Shown here: piece by piece, positions 10,580 through 20,167 of the stretch
Layout of the letters: each line of letters starts with the position of its first letter
Position numbering within the stretch: position 1 is the stretch's first letter
Assembly (NCBI GenBank): GCA_902984215.1
Contig: CADWAF010000127.1
Location: forward strand, 1 to 45,437
Direction of reading: 5' to 3'
Source of the DNA: Willaertia magna
Taxonomy: Eukaryota; Heterolobosea; Eutetramitea; Acrasida; Naegleriidae
DNA: 45,437 nt
Translations under genes and position numbers: made by a program
The notes under the pieces: generated by a model
Databases searched by the model: none
Seen by the model: only the letters and a program-made list of their open reading frames with translations
Told to the model about the DNA's origin: nothing

Positions 10580-12106
10580 ATGAACAAACAACAAAAAAAA
10601 GAGATGATTGGGCGATCCATAGTGAGGACATTATTAAGCTTAACGTTATTGTCTACTCTGTTGTATTTAATTCTTGCTCAACAACAGCAACAACCAGTTT
10701 CTGGTCAGCCAACGCAACAAAATCCATATGCACAGCAGCCACAGCAAGGTTTTGGTCAACAACAGCAATATCCTTATGCTCAGCAACAACCACAATTTGG
10801 GCAACAACCATTTGGTGGTCAACAAATGGGTGGTTATCCTCAACAACAATTTGGTCAACCACAATTTGGACAACAACCTGGTGGCTTTGGACAACAAAAT
10901 CCATTCGGTCAACAAGGAGGACAACAACAACAACAACAAGGAGGTAGAATGGCAATTTATATTAATAACATTACCACTCAATTGCGTTTACTTCAAGCTG
11001 TAGGTCAACAATGTTACAGTAGACAACAACAAGGTCAACCAGGACAACAACCTGCTCAACCAACACCACAACCTGCACCTGCTCAACCAGCTCAAGGACA
11101 ACAACAAGGTCAACAACCTGCAGCACCAGCTCAACCAACACCTCAACCTACACAACCAGCACCAAGACCAGCTCAACAACAAGCAAAGGCAACTAGACAA
11201 GCAGCTCCAACTCAACAACAACAAAATCCATATGCCCAACAACAACCTGGTTTAGGACAACAACAACAAAATCCTTATGCTCAGCAACAACCACAATTCG
11301 GTCAACAACCATTTGGTGGTCAACAAATGGGTGGTTATCCCCAACAACAATTTGGTCAACCACAATTTGGCCAACAAAATCCATTCGGTGGACAACAAGG
11401 AGGAATGATGCCACAAAATCCATTTGCTCAAGATCCATGTGCTCTTGTTGTAAGCGCTGCAAAGACTATTGAATCAAATGCTAAATTATTACAAAATGAT
11501 GCTACCTATTTAGAATCACAAGATGCAAACGTTGTTAACCAACAAATTGTTCCTCAATCTACTCAATTAGTTAATTATGCAAATCAAAACGATTGGACCA
11601 ACTTCCAAAAAGCAGTTCAAACACTTAACCAAGCAGTACAATCAATTAAAGGAAATTATGGACAACAATCTGTTAATCCTCAATACAATTTCCCATTCTT
11701 AAATCAACCAGGTCAACAACCATTCGGTGGACAACCAATGGGTGGTTTCCCTCAACAACAATATGGCTTTGATCCTTCAATGATGTATGGACAACAACAA
11801 AATCCTTATGGTGGACAACAAGGTGTTAATCCATTCGGTGGACAACAAATGGGAGGTGGTTATCCACAACAACAGTATTATCCATCACAAAGTTATGGAG
11901 GTTTCCCTCAACAATCAATGATGGGAGGTTATCCTCAACAACAACAATATGGATATCCAATGCAACAACAACCAATGATGGGAGGTGGTTATCCTCAACA
12001 ACAAGGTCAACCAGGTTCTGATCCTTCAGTAACATATTCCACTTATACATTACCACCACAAACAAATGTATATACTTATTCACCACAAACAGGATTCCAA
12101 CAATAA
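10580..12106 (+). CDS. Secreted Q/G/P-rich low-complexity protein
   Basis: A single exon of 508 residues. The N-terminus has a basic start then a hydrophobic stretch (RTLLSLTLLSTLLYLILA), consistent with a signal peptide. Most of the rest is Gln/Gly/Pro/Phe/Tyr-rich, built on units such as NPYAQQQ, QFGQQPFGGQQMGGYPQQQ and, near the end, MMGGYPQQQ. Two ordinary-composition blocks interrupt it: INNITTQLRLLQAVGQQCYSR (about 132-152) and an amphipathic helical block (about 279-360, beginning DPCALVVSAAK). Two 107-bp DNA copies in the same frame mark an internal duplication. It is possibly a surface, cell-wall or adhesive protein with prion-like composition. Function is unknown. It converges on the cyclase fragment 48 bp away. 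Confidence 0.7.
   Translation: MNKQQKKEMIGRSIVRTLLSLTLLSTLLYLILAQQQQQPVSGQPTQQNPYAQQPQQGFGQQQQYPYAQQQPQFGQQPFGGQQMGGYPQQQFGQPQFGQQPGGFGQQNPFGQQGGQQQQQQGGRMAIYINNITTQLRLLQAVGQQCYSRQQQGQPGQQPAQPTPQPAPAQPAQGQQQGQQPAAPAQPTPQPTQPAPRPAQQQAKATRQAAPTQQQQNPYAQQQPGLGQQQQNPYAQQQPQFGQQPFGGQQMGGYPQQQFGQPQFGQQNPFGGQQGGMMPQNPFAQDPCALVVSAAKTIESNAKLLQNDATYLESQDANVVNQQIVPQSTQLVNYANQNDWTNFQKAVQTLNQAVQSIKGNYGQQSVNPQYNFPFLNQPGQQPFGGQPMGGFPQQQYGFDPSMMYGQQQNPYGGQQGVNPFGGQQMGGGYPQQQYYPSQSYGGFPQQSMMGGYPQQQQYGYPMQQQPMMGGGYPQQQGQPGSDPSVTYSTYTLPPQTNVYTYSPQTGFQQ
10770..10876 (+). repeat. Direct repeat copy 1 inside the Q-rich gene
   Basis: A 107-bp unit repeated at 11271-11377, offset 501 bp (167 codons), with about four mismatches by eye. 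It encodes the PYAQQQPQFGQQPFGGQQMGG segment and what follows. Confidence 0.8.
11271..11377 (+). repeat. Direct repeat copy 2 inside the Q-rich gene
   Basis: The second copy of the 107-bp unit at 10770-10876, in the same reading frame. The few differences are scattered substitutions, suggesting a recent internal duplication or gene conversion. Confidence 0.8.
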
Positions 12107-12154
12107 TTGTAATTGTAATAATGTACAATTTTTACAATAAAACTTGTGACTTTT

Positions 12155-13263
12155 TTAAAACTTTTTACAGTAAATATTTCCATTAAATGAAACCATTCTT
12201 TTCTTTAAATGTTCTGCAGCTTCACAACCACTACAATACATTAAAATATTATCACAAACTTCAACAATTTCCTCCCACTTTTTCTCCAATAAATCTTTTT
12301 GTATTACTTTCAAACTATCATGCACTTTCTTTTCTTTCTCACTTGCTTTCTCTAACAAACTTTCCAAAGTATAAATTGCCTCCAAATTTAGTCCACTATC
12401 GTCATTATCATTTACAGAAATAAAATCTACAAAATTACACAAAAATAAATGCTTAATTTTTTTGTAAAATTCATTTGAAATAAAAATTGAATTTGCTTTA
12501 AACAGTAAACAATTTAATTTCAAAATATTTGAACACAAATCCATTTCTCTTCCAATGGCTGTAAAATTAAATCCTAAATCACCTCCAAAAGTTCCAATAA
12601 AAACCTTTCCTGAATGTAAGGCAATTTTTACTTTTGTCAACTGTTCAATACTTGGTATTTGTTCTTTATATTTCTTTGCAATAACATTTGCTTTAGATAA
12701 TATATCAATTGAGGCACGACAAGCATTTTCAATTGAAGGATCTATTGATGAATTATTTGTGTTAATTACAACTTCACTAACATGAGGTTTAATATAATCT
12801 CTATGAAAATAACAAATAATTCTACCATCAAATAAGAATTGGCTAACCACTCCATGATAACTTTCTAAAATGTTTGTAAATGAATTATTTATTTCTTGTA
12901 ATAATTCTTTCCTTAAATCAACTTGTTGTTGTTTATTTCCTTCATCTAAAAGTTCACCAACACAAACTAATTGTATAAAACAAATAATTACATTCTTTTC
13001 CCTCATTTCAGAATTATCATAATGAGGATTATCTTTCTTTAAAATTTTATTTAAAATTGAGTTTGGAATATATTTTGAAAAAACTAATAAAGTATCATTT
13101 AAAATAAGTAAAACATTATTCATTCTTCTAAAATCATAAAATAAATTAAAAATTCGATGATGTTTTTCTTTAAATGTAAAATTAATGATACTTAATGTCA
13201 TTGTAGAGATTGTTGTAACTGTAGAACTAACAATCTTTACAATTAAGGTCATTATAATAAATA
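12155..13263 (-). pseudogene. C-terminal half of a class III nucleotide cyclase (5' part absent here)
   Basis: An open frame of about 369 codons. It begins inside a membrane helix (FIIMTLIVKIV), has a juxtamembrane stretch (VTTISTMTLSIINF...YIPNSILNKIL), then a cyclase homology domain with VIICFIQLVCVGELL, HSGKVFIGTFGGDLGFNFTAIG and MDLCSNILKLN. The final 60 residues are a charged tail. The ATG at 13252 is an internal Met of the helix, not a credible start. The frame's 5' portion is cut at 13263/13264, where a divergent gene fragment follows directly with no promoter. The matching N-terminal half is at 43392-44758 and shares FIIMTLI through a 24-nt identical block. The metal-binding Asp positions of active cyclases were not clearly located, so activity is uncertain. 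Confidence 0.75.
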
Positions 13264-14124
13264 GGAATTGAAAACAAATGTCAACAATATAAGGACATTA
13301 AGATATGTTCTAAATATCAAATTAAAAAGATTTGTCAACATAAAAAGACAAATAATTATTGTAAAACTTACGCCTTCAGAGATATTTGTTTAAAATACCA
13401 TAAACCTCAAAACAACAACAAAAAGTGTACTACCTATACATACATCCCAAAACTATCATGTTCTTATAAGAAAAGATGTAATCGTTTTAAAGTTATAAGA
13501 AAATGTTCCAAATGTGCTAAAAAGTGTAAATCAATTTGTGTTTGGAAGAAGTTTGAATTTCCAAAGAAATTTAAAGATACTAAAATCAAATGTATACCAG
13601 TACGTAGAAGAGTTTGTAAAAAGAAATGTCATCAAGTTTGTACAGAATTTGAAAAGAAATTAAAATGTACCGGTCATCAAAAAGTAAAATTCTGTAAATT
13701 AAATGGTTATACTAAAGTATGCACTTCCACAAGTAAGGATAAATATTTAAATAATAATACTTCTTTCTGTAAAAAGAAGAAAAGAGTAAAATATTGTACA
13801 AAATGGAGTGCTAAAAAGTATTGTAATAATTATAAGGTTGGAAAATGTTGCATTAAAAGAAAAAACATTAAATTCTGTGATAAATATAAAACTATTAAGA
13901 AATGTAATCAATTTAAAGAAATTCCAAAGAAATGCTTAAAATACAAGTCAGTAAAGAAATGTATCGTTAAAGATTTAGTTGGTAGAAAGGTTTGTTCAAA
14001 ATATGAATTTGTGGGAGGAAGAAAAACTTGTGGTAAATATGGAACGAAAACTATTTGTTTAAAAAGAAAGAAAGTTTGTTCTACCCTACACTCGGAAAAG
14101 AAGAAACCACAACAAGGTCATTAA
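13264..14124 (+). pseudogene. C-terminal part of Lys/Cys-rich repeat protein (no start codon here)
   Basis: A 286-codon open frame ending in TAA at 14122. It has no usable ATG, and a TAA lies two codons upstream (13258-13260). Composition is extreme: Cys and Lys dominate, with repeated units of the form K-x-C-x2-Y/F-x4-K-x-C (for example KICSKYQIKKIC and KKRCNRF). The first 159 nt are identical to 45279-45437, where the same frame is preceded by a signal peptide and 94 codons. No known domain is recognised. It is probably a secreted, disulfide-rich structural or surface protein. A paralogue is at 31844-32590. It is called broken only because its 5' end is absent at this position. Confidence 0.75.
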
Positions 14125-14152
14125 ATTTCTAACCCGACAAAACGTAATTAAT

Positions 14153-14547
14153 GTGGGATGACCAGATATAATTAGATTACAAAAACTGTAATCAAAATCA
14201 AGTGATCTGCTCACTTGATAATAAATAATTATAATAAAAAAAATATTTTTTTTAAAATAAAAATAACAATCTTTTATTTTAAATAAATTTTATTTTTATA
14301 ATAAAAATTTAAAAAAACGTTATTTAATTTTAAGCGACTTTACTGGGCGTACAAAAAAGGCAAAAAGTAAGGGGTTTTTTTTAGTGAAATTATAAAACTT
14401 AAAAAAATAAAATTTATTTAAAATAAAAGATTGTTATTAGTATTTTAAAAAAAATATTTTTTTTATTATAATTATTTATTATCAAGTGAGCAGATTACTT
14501 GATTTTGATTACAATTTTTGTAATCTAATTATATCTGGTCATCCCAC
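14153..14547. mobile_element. 395-bp foldback/MITE-like element
   Basis: Two arms of about 145 nt (14153-14297 and about 14404-14547) are inverted copies with roughly four mismatches, starting GTGGGATGACCAGATATAAT and ending in its complement. They enclose a core of about 106 bp containing a short GC-richer patch (ACTGGGCGTAC). AAT lies just outside both ends (14150-14152 and 14548-14550), a possible 3-bp target duplication. No coding capacity is seen. It sits 28 bp after the Lys/Cys-rich stop codon. Confidence 0.75.
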
Positions 14548-14589
14548 AATAAAACTCTTCATTTGTGTAATAATATTTTTTTGTAATCA

Positions 14590-15048
14590 AGCAAAAATAA
14601 AATACAGCAAAGTGAACACGAAATTATTGAGTTCAAAAGAGAATTACATAAAAAGAATGAGGAAGTAGCTAGGTTAAAAAAACTTATGTCAAAACTACAA
14701 GTCATAATCTATAACTTATTTTAAGGAGATAAAGGAGCAAAGATAAAGGAATTATTGCAAAAAGATGTTAAAAAGGTTAAACAAATAAATAAAGCAAGTC
14801 ATTACAATAAACAAAATAAAAAAGTCATAATACTTAAAGAAAATGAATACAAAAATAAAGTAAAAACTACTAATGATGTTTATAACAAACAAAACATCAT
14901 GGTCTCAAAAAGTTTCATGAAGTTTGAAAACAAAAATAAAAGAATCCACAAAAAATCTCATAAAAATCTTGTCAGTCAATCCAAAAAATATCTACCCAGT
15001 CAACCAACAATTATTGGGCAACAAAAAATATCTATTGTACCAAAATAA
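14590..15048 (+). pseudogene. Retrotransposon leader: Lys-rich coiled-coil remnant
   Basis: A continuous frame with one TAA break (near 14722) encodes a charged coiled-coil stretch (HEIIEFKRELHKKNEEVARL) and then a Lys/Asn-rich segment. It may be the beginning of ORF1 or a separate small ORF of the element. It shows no similarity to the flanking host genes. Confidence 0.45.
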
Positions 15049-15112
15049 TGTAAAACAAGCTTTGAATTTATAAAAAATACCCAAAAGACAATCCCCTAAA
15101 TAAACTACACAA

Positions 15113-16377
15113 ATGAATAAAAGGTTTAACAATAACAATAGTAGCAATTTATCAAGCAACATTAGCTCATCAACAACAATTAATAACCTTTAACCACTTA
15201 ATAATGGACCAACAACACAAAGTAGCTTACAATCAAGTACAAGCTATAACCCTAACAACAAAAAAAACCGAAATATATCTAATGTCAATAATGATAACAA
15301 CAGCAAAGAAAATAAGAAAGTTAACAGAAATTACTCATTTAGTATTTCAGTAGTAATAGACAATATTATAATTGAAAAAGATCAATTTTACTCATACATA
15401 GTAGATAATATTCCAAGATCTAAAATTAGCGATATCTACATTCCACAATTAAAACCCAATATCATCCAAGTCTTGGCACTTAACAAAGAAGATAGAAACA
15501 ATATTATGAAACATTTAAATAAGGTAAAAATTAAATTAAAGGAGGCACTAATGTTAGATATTATGTGTCCAAACTTAACTTTGTTAGTGGAATAAAAGAT
15601 ATTATATTTGAGATAAATGATATTAACGAAATTTATTCTAGAATTAATGTAATTTTAGAAGAAGTTTATAGAACAACTGATCACAGTTTTCAATATATTA
15701 ACTTGGTTAACAACTTTAAAATAGGTGTCTTTAAACTTAGAATAGCTTATTTATTAGATTAACACATAACTATGTTCAATAATTTACAATTCAAATCTTA
15801 TAAAACCCTGTCCACACTAGCCAATGAATATAATAATATATACCAAATCACCTTCACAAACTCCTATACCGAAAATAGAATTAAAGAAATTACTAAAAAA
15901 ATCTTAGATAAGGCAAAAGTTACTTTTGTTGAGATAAAACTTAATATCAATGAAGTTGATCCATCATATGATGAAACTAAGTATTAGAAAATTCAATACA
16001 CATGTCAAAGCAATAACGAAACTAACAGATTAATTAATATTTTGTATAATTGCAAAGGATATTTAAATCCAAATTTAAAATTCAAAACCAAAAAATTTAA
16101 ACACCTTGAAGCAGACTTTCATAATAAAGCAAATAATTTAGTCAATAAAACAAATAATGGAAACCACAGTTTTAACTTTTTTAATATCAACAATGAAGCA
16201 TTAGAGGCAAAGTTATTAACTTTGAAAAAAGATATCACCTTTATTAAAAGTGAAGTTACTGAATTAGTAGTAAGAGTCAATACAGTTGAAACAGGCATTA
16301 ATATAATAATTGTAATGCTTACAGACAACTTTGGAGTAGATTTAAGTGTCTATATCGATGGTGATGTTAACGTTTAA
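15113..16377 (+). pseudogene. Retrotransposon ORF1 remnant (gag-like)
   Basis: It begins at an ATG with an Asn/Ser-rich segment, contains an in-frame TAA at 15191 and at least one frameshift (near 15550), then reads through helical segments to AAC GTT TAA at 16375-16377. The last 110 codons are open and predict a coiled coil (ALEAKLLTLKKDITFIKSEV). The stop overlaps the next start as TAATG. No zinc knuckle was seen. The ORF1 role is inferred from position before the endonuclease/RT ORF. Confidence 0.55.
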
Positions 16378-19300
16378 TGATTAAAGTTGATATTTATAAT
16401 TGCAATAGTCTTATTTTTATAGACTTTAAAAAAAATCCACAGAGACTAGATAATATTTTTAATATGATGGACATAAATAATCTAAATATACTTTTCCTCT
16501 CTAATATTCACATTATCTCAAATAAGCTCAATAAAATTTGCATTACACTCTCTAAGACTTTTTCTTACAGAAAATATGTTTTCCTCAATACAGACCTAAA
16601 AAAATCTTCTCTAGTACTTTAATTATTACTAAAAGTATGAATAACATTAAAAGAATAGCTATAAACAATACAATCATACCAAAGAAACTCCAGCACCTCT
16701 TACTTAACATTAAAAGTGTAGAAATTAATATCATTAATCTATACAATCCACCAAGCAAAGACGTTTATTTTGAACTCGATGATAATATCTTTAAAGAAAT
16801 GCGCAAATTATTAATATAATGTATCAACAAACCAGTCATTATTGGCTAAGACTTTAATTGTAATTCAAATAATACAGAACAAAAAAAAAGGAAAAATCTA
16901 GAATAATTTATTTAAAGAATTCAACTTTTTTACATCAAACTACAATAGATACTCTTATATAAGAAAACAAAGCAACGAAATAATACAATCTAAATTAAAT
17001 CATATCAGCTTATCACTACATTTTAAATTAATCAAAGAAATACAGCTTAACCCTATGAGCTTTAATGACTATTATTCAATTAACTTTAAAGTTACACTAA
17101 ATAATAACAAATCGTGGAAATTATACATTAAACAAAAGGACATACCTGATATTAAAAAAGTTAAAAAAATATTTAATAATAGTAACAAAGAAATTTTACC
17201 CTTCTTAAACAATATTAGCTCTTACCTTAAAAAAAAAATAAACATCAATATCTGTTTACAAAAAATAGTATGAGGGAAAACAAAGAATATTCAAATCTGA
17301 AAAACGAAATATACCTTATTTGAAAACGAATTAAACAAATAAATAACAATTCTCGATTAATCTACAAGCTTAAATTCTTTAACATTAAACTTAAAGAAAT
17401 CACTAGAAAAATAACTCAAGAAAGAAAGAAAAATTTCTTTTTCAATTATAACAAGGACACCAAAAATATGTTATATAAATATGACAACATGTTTAATAGT
17501 AAAAATATAAATTGGAACGTATTAGAAGAAAATACTAACAATTTCTCAATTATTAATTTCTTTACAGAAAAATTTACAAAAAATAATATCTCAGACATTA
17601 AATTTAAGATGATTCAAACAACTATTAATGAAGGTCCATTATAGAATGTAATAACAGTAAAAAATATTAAAAATAGTTTAAAAAAAATGAAATTTAAATT
17701 CATAGAATTAGATCAAATACCACTGGAACTATTTAAAAAATTTGATAATGAAATACTTAAAGAACTTACAAAATACTTCAACAATCAAGTCAAGGAAGGA
17801 TGTATTGACGATAGTTTTAAACAAAGATGGGTCAAACTCATCTCAAAAAAGAATAGTATTAATTTTTTCAAAAACTTTAGGCCTATAACAATCATGAACT
17901 TAAAATACAGATTATTTTTTAATATTATTGCTTACAAATTAAGAAATTGAGCAAAAACTCAACTAAATGTGAAACAACAAGCATTTATACCATATAGAAA
18001 AGCAATGAATTAAGTTTATTCACTAAAAAGCTTAATTAAATTAAACTAAAATAACATCTCAATAATTAATCTAGATATTGAAGGAGCATACGATCATATA
18101 GATTTTGAACTAATATATAAAAGCTTAATCTATTGTAAATTTCCTCCAATATTAATTAAGTTTATCACAAAAGCTTATAAAAATCATTTACTTAAATTTG
18201 AAATCAATAATCAACTCAAAGAAAACATTATAAAAACAAGAGGCATTCCGCAAGGGTGTCTACTAACACTAATTATTTTCGATTGCATTACTTAAATCAT
18301 TATAGATAAGGCTATAAAGAAATGGAAAATACTAAAAGACTCATGTAAAACTAACTTAAATTATATGGAACTACTCAACTTTACTGATGATTTATACTTA
18401 GTTGGAACAAACTCTAAGAAAACCAATAGAAAGATGGACAACCTTTTTAAATGGATGAAAAGGATTAAGCTTAGTATCAACTCGGCAAAATTTAAAGCAA
18501 TAATACTGGTTAGTAAAAACAATATTGTAAAACCAATAGCAAAAGATATAAAAATACTCATTGTGGATGACGAACGAATATTAGGTAATTATTTTTTTGA
18601 AAACAAACTATTAAAAAAAGATATTGAAAAGAGAAAGGATAAAATTAAAGAAAGTATCAAATTTATACCTCAACAATTAGTAGACATTAATAATTATAAA
18701 AACTTGGTCCAAACTAAATACTTATCCAGTTATGTACATTTATGTAGAGGGAATGTTGTTAAAGAAAAGAATTGTGAGGAAATAGATACTACTATACGTA
18801 TTGAACTAAAGAAAAAGATTTTAATCGCTCTTAATACATCTATTAGTTTCTTCTACCAAAATATTAAAGAAGGAGAATTAGGAATTAGAAAAACTAGCAC
18901 ACAGATAGAAACCTTTATTGTTAAAACTATGATAAACAAATACTATAGTAATATTACACTTGTAGCATTATTAACTAGTAATAGCTTAATTAAAGCAAAG
19001 GATAATAAGAAAATAAGAAACTTTAACATTTATGAAAACTTCTGAGATATTATTTATAAATATAGACTAACTAAAATGACCAAATCTAATACATCATTTA
19101 AGGCGAACCAAATCCACTATAGAAGAAGAACAATAAATATATATACAGATGGATCCAAAACAATAAATAATGTTGGTTATGCAATTTTAATAGAATTTAA
19201 TAACAGAAGCTTTAATCATGTTTTTAAAATCTCTACTGAATATTCGAATAATGTAGCTAAACTATGTGCCATTTTATATAATATTAAACTTTCTAAAAGG

Positions 19301-20135
19301 TAGTACTATTATAATTTACACTGATAGTGAAATTTCACTTAAACTTATCAAGAATGATAACTACCAAAGTGACTTTATATGCTTTAAAAAGGAATTACAG
19401 AAAACAATTGAATAAAACAACATAAAACTAAATATCACTAAAGTAAAAACTCACAGCAATAACGTTAAGAACAACCTAGTAGATAAATGGACTAAGGACA
19501 CAAGTTAACTTGTTGACATTTTCAACATTAGACAACTTTTTCAACATAAACAACTATTAATGACAAATAACAAAGATATAATAGTATTCAATATACAACG
19601 ACATATAAGTGACTTTAACATATACGACATCAACCTTACGTATAACCAAGACTGAAATAGAAAAACATACAATAATCCATTCAATAATAGTAATATATGC
19701 CATATTCAAACTTACAAATTTATCAAACAGAATCTATCACCAAAAACTAAAATTCAATTATTTCGTAATATTAATGCTTGCTACTATACTATAATCAATC
19801 ATAAACAATATCATATCTGTAATTTATGTAATAAGGAAATAAATTTACCGCATCTAATGATAGAATGCCCAAAAACAACCACAGAAAGAAACTGGACAAA
19901 TAATAATATCCTTAGGCTCACTGAACTCAACAGTAGTATCACAATCAATAAGAATGCTATATTCCACAACAGATTAGAACTGAACTACAGGGGAATAATT
20001 CTAAAAGAAGACAAATTCTTCTACTTGAACAGGAAAATTAAAGAATGTGCCATAGAAATCCAAATTACCCTCGCCTTACTTGCAGCGAAGTGTTATAAAA
20101 TCTTAAGAAATTATAATATTCCCAAAGGGAACTAG
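16377..20135 (+). pseudogene. Retrotransposon ORF2 remnant: AP endonuclease, RT, RNase H, zinc knuckle
   Basis: The endonuclease begins MIKVDIYNCNSLIFIDF with LDNIFNMMDINNLNILFLSNIHI, and after a frameshift near 16600 continues with INLYNPP and DFNCN. The RT spans about 17640-18900: FKNFRPITIMNLKYR, then LDIEGAYDHIDF (motif A), GIPQGC (B) and FTDDLY (C). RNase H follows: INIYTDGSKT, then IYTDSEIS after a frameshift near 19290. The end has CNLCNKEINLPHLMIEC. From 17687 to 19303 one frame runs with five internal stops (TGA 17948, TAA 18011, TAA 18047, TAA 18293, TGA 19043). By context these sit where Trp (TGA) or Gln (TAA) would fit. Confidence 0.85.
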
Positions 20136-20167
20136 ATAATAAATTAAAATTTTTTTGTAAGTAAAAA

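Larger units (their letters stand above)
14548..20140 (+). mobile_element. Degenerate non-LTR (LINE-type) retrotransposon
   Basis: Coding order is a coiled-coil leader, ORF1, AP endonuclease, reverse transcriptase, RNase H and a terminal C-x2-C-x7-H-x4-C knuckle, diagnostic of I/Jockey-like non-LTR elements. Boundaries are approximate: the left limit is the foldback element and the right limit is the last recognisable coding sequence. No poly(A) tail or target duplication could be fixed. Stops and frameshifts interrupt both ORFs, so the copy is inactive as read. It ends about 30 bp before the decarboxylase start codon. AT content is higher than in neighbouring genes. Confidence 0.85.

Noticed and set aside
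10653..12128. Several antisense and alternate-frame ORFs in the Q-rich gene
   Set aside because: The CAA/GGT-type repeats leave all frames open. Their translations are Leu/Val or Ser/Trp monotony, typical shadows.
13200..13263. ATG at 13252 as genuine start of a short soluble cyclase
   Set aside because: It is the Met of FIIMTLI, which continues as a membrane helix in the N-terminal half at 43.4-44.8 kb, and it has no promoter before a divergent gene fragment.
17687..19303. Reassigned genetic code (TAA=Gln, TGA=Trp) for the retrotransposon
   Set aside because: Host genes all use TAA/TAG as stops, sense CAA and TGG occur in the same frame, and there are also frameshifts. Mutational decay is simpler.
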